The notes under the pieces were generated by a model. It worked only from the letters and a program-made list of their open reading frames with translations. It had not been told where the DNA came from and searched no databases. This document shows positions 9,664-19,126 of a stretch of DNA of 64,000 nt, in pieces. Both the position numbers and the translations under genes were made by a program. This stretch comes from an uncultured Bacteroidota bacterium. Its GTDB lineage: Bacteria; Bacteroidota; Bacteroidia; 2-12-FULL-35-15. The number at the start of each line of letters is the position of its first letter. Positions within the stretch are counted from its first letter, which is position 1. Where the stretch lies: NCBI GenBank assembly GCA_903926385.1, contig CAIYIS010000039.1, positions 1 through 64,000 on the forward strand, read 5' to 3'.

Positions 9664-10566
9664 TTACAGATACGGATTAGGAGGGAAGGTAATAATTGTA
9701 TAACCGTCCGCTTTTAAATCAGCTTTAAGGGTGTCGGCAGGGACGGATTTAAAGATAATCATTTGAATACTCTTTTTGTCGGAAAGTTTAAAAAGGGTGA
9801 GACGGTTGATATAGGCAATTTCTTTTTTAATTTTTTTGAAAAGCGGGGCATCTTCTACCCATGTTTCGTGTTCCACACCTTCTATATATACATCGTGAAA
9901 TTTTTTATAGGCAATGCAAGGTAAACCTAATCCCTGAGCTATTTTTTCGAATTCGCGAACGGAGATGGTAAAAACATAGTTGCCGGAGATTTCGTAATTT
10001 CCTGTGTCGTGGTGGGGAATGGGTTTGCCCATTAGGTGCTTTATACCATTTTTTGTTTTTTGTAAAATTCTTCGTAAAGCAGGGGTGGGAACATAATCGG
10101 AAGGCTCGGTAAATATGGCTGCCTGTGCAGAAACCCGAAGCATTTCGTAAACAGCTATAGCAGGACGAGGAAAATGGTGGTAGGCCATTTTGCAATAAGT
10201 ATATTGATACGCATTGTTATCAAAAGGAAGTTTCTCGGCATTGGCATACGCAAAGTTTGGCAACATGTTTTCTTGTTTGGCCACCTCCAGCAGGCGGATG
10301 TCAATGTCGCTAGCCAGGGCGTTTCCTCCGTTTTTATTAATGTAAATAGCCGAAGTGCCAAAGTTACCATCGCCCACAGTTAACCAGGATGAGTGCGGGT
10401 GGTGTTTTAAAAAAGGATTTAAAACCGACAACATGCGGAGGTGTCGCCAAATGTCGGTGGTATTGCTCTCAAACCAATTTCGGTAAAGGGATAGTCCTTC
10501 AGCTTTTTCTACTTTACTATAGGTGTTTTGATGTATGGAATAACTGCGGTCTTCTAAGTTGGTCAT
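9664..10566 (-). CDS. Class I SAM-dependent methyltransferase
   Basis: 300 aa. A Rossmann-type SAM site is visible as WLTVGDGNFGTSAIYI (about residues 61-76), with an acidic ribose-binding residue in LASDIDIRLL and the NAEKLPFDNNAYQY segment. YCKMAYHHFPRP corresponds to motif post-III of Methyltransf_11-like enzymes. It could methylate a sugar or chain end of the surface glycan. It overlaps the upstream glycosyltransferase by 4 bp (ATGA), so the two are coupled. The 21-bp array lies downstream. Confidence 0.82.
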   Translation of the reverse strand: MTNLEDRSYSIHQNTYSKVEKAEGLSLYRNWFESNTTDIWRHLRMLSVLNPFLKHHPHSSWLTVGDGNFGTSAIYINKNGGNALASDIDIRLLEVAKQENMLPNFAYANAEKLPFDNNAYQYTYCKMAYHHFPRPAIAVYEMLRVSAQAAIFTEPSDYVPTPALRRILQKTKNGIKHLMGKPIPHHDTGNYEISGNYVFTISVREFEKIAQGLGLPCIAYKKFHDVYIEGVEHETWVEDAPLFKKIKKEIAYINRLTLFKLSDKKSIQMIIFKSVPADTLKADLKADGYTIITFPPNPYL

Positions 10567-11693
10567 TGGATAGCGAAAAGTTCGGTTAGTATTGTTTTTG
10601 CCTGCTCTATGTTTTTGTGATAATCAAAGCCGGTAACCATAGTTTTTTTTGCATTGAACTGGTGCATGTGTTCGGCAAGCGAAGCAAAATTGTCGGGTTC
10701 GAAAAAGAGTACATTCTGATTTACCTGTTCGCGATGAATGGGAATATCAGAAACGATTAAGAATTTTTGCAAAGCTTTGGCATCTTCAAGCACAGTGCTC
10801 CAACCTTCGAATTGGCTGGGTTGAATAACCGCTTTGGCATGTTGTATCAAATGGATTTGTTGTTCGCGCGAAATAAAACCGGTGAAGGTGATGGAAGATT
10901 GCAAAGCATTTTTGTCAATAAAATTAGTAAGAAGTTCAACCGTTTTGCGGCTGGTTTCACCATCTTTTTTTCCGGTAAATACAGTATGAATCGGCTCATT
11001 CTTTTTCAAAAGTACATCCAGAGCTTTGAGCACTGTAATGTGATTTTTGTGGGCCCAAAACTGATTGCACACAATAAAATAATTTTCGGGAATGGGCAGT
11101 GAGTCGTTGCCAATCGGGTTTGTTTGGCTGGCTTGAATAAGAGAAACAAAGTTGAATACCGAAACAGAAGCGTTGCTGTTTTTATAAAATTGTTTGAAGT
11201 GTTTCTTTGAATCTTGGCTCGACACTATGATTCTGGTGGCATTGTCGACAATGTTTTGAAAGTTGCAGTCGCGTGTTTTTATTTCGTCTGATGAAAATAA
11301 ATCGGGTAAAAACTTATGCTGAAAATCGTACATCCAATACACCACTTTGCAGTTGAGGTGGCGGTGGGATTCGTTATATGTTACCAGAGGATAAAGCACC
11401 GAAAGGTTAAGTGAATTGATGTCGGCAATAAAACGAAAATCTTGTCCGCTGAGTTTGCCTCTGAATTTACAATAGAATTTGTGAAAAAAAGTTTTGTTTT
11501 CTAAATCGGCAATCTCAATGTTTTCTTTTGGCAACTCGTTCAGCAGTTCGCGGGGAGTGGCTTTATTAATGATAACAACAACGGTGAGTTTGCGGGTTAA
11601 GGAAATGTTTTGAAGAAGTTTTATTAAACTTAATGAATAATAAACTCCGCCTGCCCAGCGGTAATCTCCGGTAAACAAAATGCCGATTCTCAT
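10563..11693 (-). CDS. Glycosyltransferase, GT4 family
   Basis: 376 aa with a GT-B fold. The N-terminus (GILFTGDYRWAGGVYYS) has the glycine-rich turn of GT4 acceptor domains. The C-terminal domain contains FTGFISREQQIHLI and the EX7E-type donor site in SQFEGWSTVLEDAKAL. It probably transfers a sugar from a nucleotide donor during surface glycan assembly. It overlaps the epimerase upstream and the methyltransferase downstream by 4 bp each, so the three are one operon segment. Confidence 0.87.
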   Translation of the reverse strand: MRIGILFTGDYRWAGGVYYSLSLIKLLQNISLTRKLTVVVIINKATPRELLNELPKENIEIADLENKTFFHKFYCKFRGKLSGQDFRFIADINSLNLSVLYPLVTYNESHRHLNCKVVYWMYDFQHKFLPDLFSSDEIKTRDCNFQNIVDNATRIIVSSQDSKKHFKQFYKNSNASVSVFNFVSLIQASQTNPIGNDSLPIPENYFIVCNQFWAHKNHITVLKALDVLLKKNEPIHTVFTGKKDGETSRKTVELLTNFIDKNALQSSITFTGFISREQQIHLIQHAKAVIQPSQFEGWSTVLEDAKALQKFLIVSDIPIHREQVNQNVLFFEPDNFASLAEHMHQFNAKKTMVTGFDYHKNIEQAKTILTELFAIQ

Positions 11694-12589
11694 ATTGCAA
11701 ATTTGTTTTTAATCCAGTTGGCATAGTGAGTTAATCCTTGGTCTATGCTTGTTTTGGGTGTAAATCCAAGGGAATTAAGTTTGGTAATGTCGGCTTGCCA
11801 GTTAATGGGATTTCCCTGATTGGTTTGATTAGTAAATACAACTTGTTTGTTTCCGAAAAGATGTTGGGTAAGCAAAGTGGCTGCAGTGCTTATTTTTACT
11901 TCTATTCCCGAAGCCACATTAATAACATCGGCATGAAAACAATCGCTGTTGATGATGGTTTTAATAGCCAAACATAAATCGTCAATAAAAATAAAATCTC
12001 TTGTTTCGCTGCCATTTCCGAGTAGTTCGACAGTAGGTGTCTGTATTCCTTTTTGGTAAATATCCCAAAACAATTGCTTTTGTAATCCAGGCCCGTAAGC
12101 CGAAAAGACACGTAGATTGCAGGATTGAATGCCGAACAAATGGTAAAATTCTTTACATATCAGTTCGCTATAATATTTATGATAACCGTAAGGAGAGAGA
12201 GGCTGAACAGCGGCTGTTTCGCTTACAGGCAATGAAAGAGGATTGCCATAAACCGCAGCACTCGAAAAATTAATGAATTTACACGTTGAGTTAAATGTTT
12301 TGATGGCTGTTAGCAGATGAAAAACATTGGCGGTGTTTAATGTAAAATCATTCTCCGTTTGCACAAAAGAGTATCCCACATTTCCCGAACCGGATGCATT
12401 GATGCAGTATTGGAACTGCTGTTGTTCAAATACAGAATTGAAATCGGGATGAGCGGCATTTAAAAGAAAATGATTTTCGGGATTAGCAGATGCATTAATA
12501 TCGCAAGTGTAAACAGTATGCTTTGTTTTAAAAAACGAATACAAGTGAGAACCTATAAAACCTTCGGAGCCGATGATGAGTATGTTCAT
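11690..12589 (-). CDS. NAD(P)-dependent sugar epimerase/dehydratase (extended SDR)
   Basis: 299 aa. The N-terminal IIGSEGFIGSH is the GxxGxxG dinucleotide site, INFSSAAVYG holds the catalytic Ser region, and YGYHKYYSE gives the YxxxK pair. SETRDFIFIDDL is characteristic of nucleotide-sugar epimerases. The exact substrate is not readable; UDP- or dTDP-sugar modification is likely from context. It overlaps the downstream GT4 gene by 4 bp and starts 3 bp after the upstream gene ends. Confidence 0.85.
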   Translation of the reverse strand: MNILIIGSEGFIGSHLYSFFKTKHTVYTCDINASANPENHFLLNAAHPDFNSVFEQQQFQYCINASGSGNVGYSFVQTENDFTLNTANVFHLLTAIKTFNSTCKFINFSSAAVYGNPLSLPVSETAAVQPLSPYGYHKYYSELICKEFYHLFGIQSCNLRVFSAYGPGLQKQLFWDIYQKGIQTPTVELLGNGSETRDFIFIDDLCLAIKTIINSDCFHADVINVASGIEVKISTAATLLTQHLFGNKQVVFTNQTNQGNPINWQADITKLNSLGFTPKTSIDQGLTHYANWIKNKFAI

Positions 12590-12592
12590 TCT

Positions 12593-13498
12593 TTAATATT
12601 TTTCGAGCGTGTTGGTTCGGGTGTTATACACTTCCATATTTTGAATACACTTATTCCGCTCATTGTCTCTCAAAAATGTAAGCCCTCCGTTTTCATCTCT
12701 CGATTCTTTGAATTTAGAAAGCACAAATCCTTGGGCAGCGCTAATTGATTTGAGGTTTCCGAGTTTTTCGTTTTTCACGAAATAGGCATTGTTGCCAGCC
12801 GAATTGCATCCTACAAATGCATATCCTTTTTCTTTAGCAAGGTCGACTAACGAAAGTAAAGAAGAGCCGTAAAATAAATTTGAATAATGCGCATTAGTTC
12901 TGTAAAAGTCGGCCTTATAAGGAATGGTGATGCTTCTGTCGGGTCCGAACAAGCTGTTGTATTCAACAATTACAATGTCGGCCATCACTCTGTTAATGCT
13001 TTTCCAAACCCAGTAATCATTACCATCAATATCAATATGTAGAATTCCTATTTTGTCGGGAACGTTTTCTGAATCGAGCAGTTGATTTATGTTTTCGGCA
13101 GTAACAAAAGCTTGTTTGGCTGTAAGGTCGTGTCGCCAATATATCGAGTCGGCTTTTACAAAATCCATGTGACTTGCCGAACCATCCATAATTAGCCCGC
13201 TCCAGTTATTATTCATCAGTAAAAAACGAGTGTTCGATTCGAGGTAATTTTCTACACCAAACTCCACAAAATAAGGAGAAGTGATATTGATATTATTAAT
13301 CAGAAATTGAATAATACCATCATCGCCCCATTGAGAAAAAACTTTGAACTCTGCCTCTTGTAATGAAGAAGCATTTTTTAAGTTCTGAATTAAACTTTTT
13401 CCCATTAATAACTTTAATTCTTCCAGTTCCTTTTTAGTTTTTTTGTTGCTTTCGGAAACGGAATTAAGTGTGTTGAATATTTTTTTTAGGAAATTCAT
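12593..13498 (-). CDS. FkbM-like methyltransferase-fold protein
   Basis: 301 aa. The first 35 residues are charged and coiled-coil-like. The core has FVEFGVENYLESNTRFLL followed by WSGLIMDGS, and then IGILHIDIDGNDYWVWK. This order (EFG, DGS, HIDIDGND) is that of FkbM-type and related SAM-methyltransferase folds found in glycan clusters. Substrate unknown; O-methylation of a sugar is inferred from position. Eight bases separate it from the acyltransferase gene upstream. Confidence 0.65.
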   Translation of the reverse strand: MNFLKKIFNTLNSVSESNKKTKKELEELKLLMGKSLIQNLKNASSLQEAEFKVFSQWGDDGIIQFLINNINITSPYFVEFGVENYLESNTRFLLMNNNWSGLIMDGSASHMDFVKADSIYWRHDLTAKQAFVTAENINQLLDSENVPDKIGILHIDIDGNDYWVWKSINRVMADIVIVEYNSLFGPDRSITIPYKADFYRTNAHYSNLFYGSSLLSLVDLAKEKGYAFVGCNSAGNNAYFVKNEKLGNLKSISAAQGFVLSKFKESRDENGGLTFLRDNERNKCIQNMEVYNTRTNTLEKY

Positions 13499-13505
13499 AG
13501 TTTCA

Positions 13506-14102
13506 TTATTTCAATTGTTTTACAACCACAGCAGGATTTCCGGCTGCCATACAAAATTCCGGAACATCTTTGGTAACCACACTTCCGGCAGCTATAATAG
13601 CACCTTTGCCAATGTGTACTCCTTTTAAAATACAAACATTAAAACTAATCCAGGTATAATCGTCAATGATGATAGGACTAGTTAGTATGCTTTTTTTTTC
13701 GCTGGGATAGCCGTTTTTAATAATAGAAATGAAGCCTTCAGCTCGTTCTAAATGATCCATCTCGTGACTGTTGGAGTCAATAATATTAACATTGTGAGAA
13801 ATCAAAACATTGGAACCAATTTTAACCGACTCGCCAGACCAAATTCTAGAACCTGTACCAACAAAGGTATTGTCGCCTATTTCAATTTTTCCTCCATATT
13901 TGAATATTAAAAGTTCACCTCTGATATGGGTATTGTTTCCCAAAACTATTTTATTGATGTCGTTTTGGAGATTATAGATTTCAGACTCTGCATAAATTTG
14001 GGTATGACGACCAAGAATTAAATTTTTTCTCTGATAATAAATCTTAGCATCATCGGTCTTTTTTCGAATAAAAAGCAGAAATTTATAGATGATTCGTTTC
14101 AT
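13506..14102 (-). CDS. Hexapeptide-repeat (LbH) acyltransferase
   Basis: 198 aa. Isoleucine-patch repeats run through residues about 50-190 (IEIGDNTFVGTGSRIW, VKIGSNVLISHNVNI, VHIGKGAIIAAGSVV), forming a left-handed beta-helix. IDSNSHEMD places the catalytic-type His loop of the WbbJ/NeuD-like group. It probably O- or N-acetylates a sugar with acetyl-CoA. The gene overlaps the upstream glycosyltransferase by 4 bp. Confidence 0.88.
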   Translation of the reverse strand: MKRIIYKFLLFIRKKTDDAKIYYQRKNLILGRHTQIYAESEIYNLQNDINKIVLGNNTHIRGELLIFKYGGKIEIGDNTFVGTGSRIWSGESVKIGSNVLISHNVNIIDSNSHEMDHLERAEGFISIIKNGYPSEKKSILTSPIIIDDYTWISFNVCILKGVHIGKGAIIAAGSVVTKDVPEFCMAAGNPAVVVKQLK

Positions 14103-15007
14103 TTACTTTGAATTTTATTTCTGATTTTTTTAATCAATGTTCCTTTTGATTTTTGTTTCATTTTATCTATTCTTTCAAAATAGTCGTAATAGACTTTTTG
14201 AAAAGAGATGTCTGTTTCTGTTCTTTTGGTTAAATGAACTTCTGTGTTATGATTAAATGTCTGAATCAATTCTTCATCCGGACAATGTACACCACTTCCG
14301 TCAAATCCTGTGTTTTTAATCAAAGATTGAGATGGAAATACATTTAGGCCATTGTTTTTAAAAACATGAAAATACCAATTGATATCCCAACATTCTTTAT
14401 TCGAAATCAACATTGACGCATAATCTACTCCCGGTAAATTGAATTTCGTTTTTAAGGTTGGAGAGTTATTTATAAGATTTCTGTTAGCTTCATCAAAATG
14501 AAACTTCTCCCATCTGTTCTTCCATGTTCCCCATCCCCACGCGCTGCTTAGCGGCAGTAATTGAACATTTTTATGAGGATAATTAATTGGGAACATAAAA
14601 CCATTTACAGAATAGATGTTCTCATTTCTTTCGTAAACATCCAATGCCCAATTAAAATATTTTAAAAAAGATTTAGCAACAAGTAAATCATCCTCCAATA
14701 CGATTACTTTATTGTGATGATTTATTATTTGGGTTACTCCATCCAAAATTGATTTATCAACACCTTTGTTTAACTTGTTTTCAAAGATTGTTACTTTTTT
14801 AAAATGATTTATTTTTCTGACAAGTTCCTTGACTTCTTTGTTTTTCTCAAGTAATTCAGCCGAATAATCCTTTTTTGGGGCATCAATAAAGATGAATAAT
14901 TCAGATTTTTCAGAAAGCTCACAATTGACAAGCGATTCAATAAGCCTGGAAGTATGCTGGGGCCTGTTGTAAACGAATACTAATATAGGAGCTAATTTTG
15001 GTTCCAA
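14099..15007 (-). CDS. Glycosyltransferase family 2-like protein (GT-A fold)
   Basis: 302 aa. ILVFVYNRPQHTSRLIESL opens the domain, FIFIDAPKK follows, and VIVLEDDLLVAKSFL supplies the EDD metal site. AWGWGTWKNRWEKF is a hallmark of the Bacteroidota group related to GnT-I-like transferases (GT13/GT2 clan). It is soluble and probably acts in surface glycan assembly. It is translationally coupled to the acyltransferase gene downstream. Confidence 0.82.
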   Translation of the reverse strand: MEPKLAPILVFVYNRPQHTSRLIESLVNCELSEKSELFIFIDAPKKDYSAELLEKNKEVKELVRKINHFKKVTIFENKLNKGVDKSILDGVTQIINHHNKVIVLEDDLLVAKSFLKYFNWALDVYERNENIYSVNGFMFPINYPHKNVQLLPLSSAWGWGTWKNRWEKFHFDEANRNLINNSPTLKTKFNLPGVDYASMLISNKECWDINWYFHVFKNNGLNVFPSQSLIKNTGFDGSGVHCPDEELIQTFNHNTEVHLTKRTETDISFQKVYYDYFERIDKMKQKSKGTLIKKIRNKIQSK

Positions 15008-15081
15008 GTAAAAAGAATTAAATTTTCTGAATTGTTATAATATTATGATTGTCGTTTTTGATTTTCTTTGGGTAAAATTAA

Positions 15082-16083
15082 TTAATTTCTATCGATATTT
15101 TTGGTCCAATTATCAATATGCAATTTTGGACCATTCGTAACCGGAATAACCTTACTAAAATGGTATCTTAGTTTTTTTCTAATAAATGAGTTTTTTGAGA
15201 GCATGCTTTTTAATTTTTTCCTGCCGGGAAGTTTAGAGTTTGTGATTTTAAAATACAAAGATTCCAATTCTTTGCTCTGTTTGCCTTGTGAAGAGAATAA
15301 TTCAAAAGCATCATTAAACAATCGTAATGCCCATTGTTTCTTGATGTCCTTGTCTAGTTTTATTTTTTCGTTTAACAAATGATTAACACTCATCAACGCT
15401 CTGCCAAAATAGAATGGGGCCTGATTGCTATTTCGCTGGTTAAGATGAACTGTAGCGTAACTCCATATTTTATCGGTTTGATAAATATTCTCTTTTTTTA
15501 ACAGAGGCTCAGTTACCGCCATTCTAATCCATAGATCAGTATCGGCTACCATATCCACCGTAGGGTCCAGTAATCCTATTTCAATTACTCGATCTTTTAA
15601 AAAGAAAGTCGATCCTTGAGCCAATTGAGATTTTAATGTAAAAATATCTAATGGAATTAAATACCCGGCTTTATAGGTTTGATTATGGTATAGCATAAAA
15701 TCAGAGGAGATATGTTGACAAGAACCGGTTATTATTTTAAGTTCGGGATGTTGATTGTACAATTCAGCCACATCCTGAAATACCGAAGCGTTTGAGTAAA
15801 AATCATCTGAACTCTGGATGGCACAAAAAGTTCCTTTGCATTTGGTTATCGCCTTGTTAACAGCGTCAGCAAATCCATTGTCGGGCTCGGAAATAAATGT
15901 TATTCTGGAGTCACTCAATGCATACTTTTTACAAATTGTTTTAGTATTATCTTTTGAGTTCCCATCCTGAATTATCAATTCCCAATTGGCATATGATTGC
16001 CCAATTACGCTCAGAATGGTGTTTTCTATAAAGTCACCTTGGTTGTAACTTGGAACGATAACACTGATTAACGGGGAATTCAT
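15082..16083 (-). CDS. Family 2 glycosyltransferase
   Basis: 333 aa. ISVIVPSYNQGDFIENTIL opens the GT-A domain, LIIQDGNSKDNT follows, and AIQSSDDFYS is the DxD-like metal site near residue 95. DMVADTDLWIRMAV matches the later catalytic helix. The basic C-terminus (KLKSMLSKNSFIRKKLR) may bind membrane phospholipid. It lies 24 bp downstream of the Wzt-like gene, in the same direction. Confidence 0.87.
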   Translation of the reverse strand: MNSPLISVIVPSYNQGDFIENTILSVIGQSYANWELIIQDGNSKDNTKTICKKYALSDSRITFISEPDNGFADAVNKAITKCKGTFCAIQSSDDFYSNASVFQDVAELYNQHPELKIITGSCQHISSDFMLYHNQTYKAGYLIPLDIFTLKSQLAQGSTFFLKDRVIEIGLLDPTVDMVADTDLWIRMAVTEPLLKKENIYQTDKIWSYATVHLNQRNSNQAPFYFGRALMSVNHLLNEKIKLDKDIKKQWALRLFNDAFELFSSQGKQSKELESLYFKITNSKLPGRKKLKSMLSKNSFIRKKLRYHFSKVIPVTNGPKLHIDNWTKNIDRN

Positions 16084-16107
16084 TTTAATTAAGATTTGAA
16101 ATTAAAT

Positions 16108-17322
16108 TTACACAATTTCCCATGTTCCGGTATGCCACAAAATACCGTGTGTTGCTTCTTTCTCTCTGTTGCTTTCTTCTATCTTCAACTTCACCTCCAT
16201 CTCATTATTGGCATCTATGATAACATGATTCAAGTCGTCATTAGTTCCGAACAAAACCTGATAGGTGTCGGGTGCGAGAGAAGGAAGGTTAACTCTTGTG
16301 TCTATAATAACATTGCCTTCTAATGATTCTGGCATTTTAAATTCGAAATCGTCATTTAAGTGAGAAGTAAAAACTCTAAAACCATCTTTGCTAACAATGG
16401 CCATTCCCGGATTAATGCCTTTCATTTTTTCATGAAAAGTGAATTCAAAACGTAATGTGTAATTGTCGCCAAATGTATAACTATTTACCTCGTTTCCTTT
16501 GTCATCAATCCAATAAGGTAGTTTCAGTGTTACTCTTCCGCAAGTCGAACGTATAGACTTTCGTTTGTGTTCCGAAATCATATTAAAGTCGATCATGTAA
16601 TCATCCAGAACTTTTGAAGAATCGCCAATTGATTTCACTTTTCCTTTTTCGAGCAGTATACCTTTTTTGCAAAGATTTTTTACAGCACCCATATTGTGAC
16701 TAACGAATAATATCGTACGACCTGAATTAGAAACTTCTTCCATTTTGCCCATGCATTTCTTTTGAAATTCAGCATCACCTACAGCCAATACTTCATCAAT
16801 TACTAATACTTCGGGTTCGAGAAAAGCAGCCACAGCAAATGCTAAACGCAATTGCATACCGCTACTATAATGCTTTAGTGGGGTGTCCAGAAATTTCTCT
16901 ACTCCGCTAAAATCAACTATCTCATCAAATTTAGCTTGAATTTCTTTTCTTTTCATCCCAAGTATGGAACCATTAAGGAAAATGTTTTCTCTGCCACTCA
17001 GTTCAGGATGAAAGCCTGTACCCACTTCGAGTAAACTTGCAATACGACCTCTTGATATTATTCTACCTGATGATGGAGGTGTTATTTTTGAAAGAATCTT
17101 AAGAAGAGTAGATTTACCTGCTCCATTTTTACCAATTATTCCAATACTTTCACCCGGATACACATCAAAAGAAATATCATTTAATGCAAAAAACTCTTCG
17201 CTTGTACTTGTAGATGGTTTGAATATGGAAGTAAGTGAATCACGAAGACTTAAATACGGCTGTCTTTCATGTTGAATACGGAAAGATTTTGAGATGTTTT
17301 TTATTTCGAGAATAGGTTTCAT
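16108..17322 (-). CDS. wzt: Polysaccharide ABC exporter ATPase with cargo-binding domain (Wzt type)
   Basis: 404 aa, longer than a plain ATPase because it carries a C-terminal domain. Walker A GKNGAGKSTLLK lies near residues 63-74, the signature YSSGMQLRLAFA near 156-167 and Walker B VLVIDEVLAVGD near 178-189. Residues about 250-404 form a beta-rich module starting after a charged linker, comparable to the Wzt carbohydrate-binding domain that recognises the capped end of the glycan before export. It starts one base before the permease gene ends, the normal Wzm-Wzt arrangement. Confidence 0.92.
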   Translation of the reverse strand: MKPILEIKNISKSFRIQHERQPYLSLRDSLTSIFKPSTSTSEEFFALNDISFDVYPGESIGIIGKNGAGKSTLLKILSKITPPSSGRIISRGRIASLLEVGTGFHPELSGRENIFLNGSILGMKRKEIQAKFDEIVDFSGVEKFLDTPLKHYSSGMQLRLAFAVAAFLEPEVLVIDEVLAVGDAEFQKKCMGKMEEVSNSGRTILFVSHNMGAVKNLCKKGILLEKGKVKSIGDSSKVLDDYMIDFNMISEHKRKSIRSTCGRVTLKLPYWIDDKGNEVNSYTFGDNYTLRFEFTFHEKMKGINPGMAIVSKDGFRVFTSHLNDDFEFKMPESLEGNVIIDTRVNLPSLAPDTYQVLFGTNDDLNHVIIDANNEMEVKLKIEESNREKEATHGILWHTGTWEIV

Positions 17323-18144
17323 TTATGCGAGGTCAGCAAAATAGGATTCTGTTTTTCTGAAATAAAACAATCCGAAAATAAAAAAAACAATGGATGAAAA
17401 CAGACTCACCATGATTAGATTCATGTCAAGATGGTTTTTAATGATAGGGTGTTTAAAAAGTTCAAGCGGAGCATACATGGGATTAATTGCAAACAAATAT
17501 CTCATAAGTGGATTGCTGATTACATTTATAGGATAGATAACCGGAGTAATAAAAAACATAGCTTGAATTAGAAAAGGAATGATATATCTAAAATCGCGAT
17601 ATTTTATATTTAATGCAGCTAATAGAGAACCTAGGCCAAAAGTTGCAATACATGCAACCAACACACTCATCGGAAGAAATATCAAAAACTCTCCGATAAG
17701 TATGGAGGTATGATAATAAATCAACATTCCGATAAAAACTACAAATGCCATTAAAAAGTCGAAAAAAGAAACGAGTACAGATGAGATAGGAATGATTAAA
17801 CGAGGGAAATAAATTTTCTTAATGATGTTTGCATTACTTACCATACTATTACCTGCTGAAGAGAGGCCGGAAGCAAAAATATTCCAGATTATTAACCCAC
17901 TCATGGCAAACAGAGGATAAGGAATGGTAATTCCTCCGGCATTAGAAATTATTTTTCCAAGACTGATGGATAGTAATAAGGTCATTGCAAGCGGCTGTAA
18001 CACCGCCCATGCAAACCCCAAAACGGTTTGTTTGTACTTTACTTTTATATCGCGCCATGTAAAAAAGTAAAATAATTCACGATAGTGCCAGAGTTCATTC
18101 AGACCTAGGGTTAATTTACTTTTTGGTTTTATTTCGTATTCCAT
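17323..18144 (-). CDS. wzm: Polysaccharide ABC exporter permease (Wzm type)
   Basis: 273 aa with six hydrophobic segments and the ABC2-type YRELFYFFTWRDIKVKYKQ amphipathic N-terminal region. QPLAMTLLLSISLG and the ALNIKYRDFRYIIPFL loop are typical of O-antigen/teichoic-acid exporters. With the ATPase it would move finished lipid-linked polysaccharide across the inner membrane. I chose the ATG at 18144 (MEYEIKPK), one base after the sulfotransferase stop, rather than an in-frame ATG 27 bases upstream inside that gene. Confidence 0.92.
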   Translation of the reverse strand: MEYEIKPKSKLTLGLNELWHYRELFYFFTWRDIKVKYKQTVLGFAWAVLQPLAMTLLLSISLGKIISNAGGITIPYPLFAMSGLIIWNIFASGLSSAGNSMVSNANIIKKIYFPRLIIPISSVLVSFFDFLMAFVVFIGMLIYYHTSILIGEFLIFLPMSVLVACIATFGLGSLLAALNIKYRDFRYIIPFLIQAMFFITPVIYPINVISNPLMRYLFAINPMYAPLELFKHPIIKNHLDMNLIMVSLFSSIVFFIFGLFYFRKTESYFADLA

Positions 18145-18145
18145 T

Positions 18146-19036
18146 TTAATTGTTCCAGGTCGATAAATCAATTCCGATTAAATCCTCCAGTTCCTTGTTA
18201 TACGGTTTAAAATAGTTCACTAAAAAAACTTTCGTGTTTTGATCCATTTCAGAGTGCTTTTTCTCTGTTTTGTTTACTTCACGCAGTATTTCACCATACT
18301 TGTAAACTTTATGGCCAGGCATAAATTTTTTAATCAGTTTTTTTACCGGATTATTGTTTCTCAAAAAATGCTTCACTACCCTTGCATAAAGGTTGGAACG
18401 AGTCTTTTGAGTTACATTGTGTTTTAATTCGACATTAGGCCTAAATGTGCTGTCTATGTTTAGTTTTTGAAATATTCTATTGCAAACTTTAATTGCATCA
18501 CTCTTCAATTCTTCATACAAGACAATGTTGACGTTTTCTTTTGGAAAAACCGAATAAATATTTTTTAAATGAATTGAGTAGAGGCTGTATTCAATAAAAA
18601 AATCAAAATCCCAAGTGTCTTCATTATTGTTCTGATGTTTTTTTATTAATTCGGGTAAATCTTTGAACTCAAATTTAACAGTACCGAAATTTTTTTCCAT
18701 TAAATAAGAAGAGTAGGTGCGTTCTACTGGGTTACGAAGTATAAAAACAATTTGACAATTTGGGTTGTTTTTCTTCAAACGAATTAAGCCGTTCAGATCG
18801 GCAAATAATCCTGCATTTTTAGCGATTATGATTGTTGAATCGTCATGTTTTTTATGGGCATAATATTTTTTTAGTGCTTTATTCAACCCTTCCGAATATT
18901 CTGATTTATCTGTAAAATAGCTAAATTCCTTTTGAGGATGACTAATACATTCTGGATGTTCCCCCAAATACCTTAGTAATGATGTTGTCCCAGCCTTTTG
19001 TGCCCCCACTATCATCACATCTATTGGTCTGCTCAT
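18146..19036 (-). CDS. Sulfotransferase domain protein
   Basis: 296 aa from the ATG at 19036. DVMIVGAQKAGTTSLLRYL carries the 5'-phosphosulfate loop for PAPS, and IVFILRNPVERTYSSYL carries the 3'-phosphate-binding R...S pair. QKEFSYF corresponds to the substrate region of the Sulfotransfer_1 family. It would transfer sulfate from PAPS to a sugar hydroxyl. An in-frame extension to 19180 adds 48 residues with no family similarity and crosses the promoter region, so I rejected it. It is the first gene of the minus-strand polysaccharide cluster, so the exported glycan may be sulfated. Confidence 0.88.
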   Translation of the reverse strand: MSRPIDVMIVGAQKAGTTSLLRYLGEHPECISHPQKEFSYFTDKSEYSEGLNKALKKYYAHKKHDDSTIIIAKNAGLFADLNGLIRLKKNNPNCQIVFILRNPVERTYSSYLMEKNFGTVKFEFKDLPELIKKHQNNNEDTWDFDFFIEYSLYSIHLKNIYSVFPKENVNIVLYEELKSDAIKVCNRIFQKLNIDSTFRPNVELKHNVTQKTRSNLYARVVKHFLRNNNPVKKLIKKFMPGHKVYKYGEILREVNKTEKKHSEMDQNTKVFLVNYFKPYNKELEDLIGIDLSTWNN

Positions 19037-19059
19037 ATATCCCTTTTTTTCTAAGGTGT

Positions 19060-19067
19060 CAAAAATA
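19060..19067 (-). promoter_or_regulatory. Candidate -7 element (TATTTTTG) for the polysaccharide operon
   Basis: On the minus strand TATTTTTG fits TAnnTTTG and lies about 24 bases before the sulfotransferase ATG. It is the only good match in the divergent region on this strand. No clear -33 element is seen. Confidence 0.5.
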
Positions 19068-19098
19068 AGAAAATTTAGGAATGAACATCCTTTTTTAG

Positions 19099-19106
19099 TA
19101 ATTTTG
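19099..19106 (+). promoter_or_regulatory. Candidate -7 element (TAATTTTG) for rdgB
   Basis: TAATTTTG matches TAnnTTTG exactly and ends 20 bases before the rdgB ATG, giving a short leader. Confidence 0.5.
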
Positions 19107-19126
19107 TAGGAACTAAATTTTGAATT

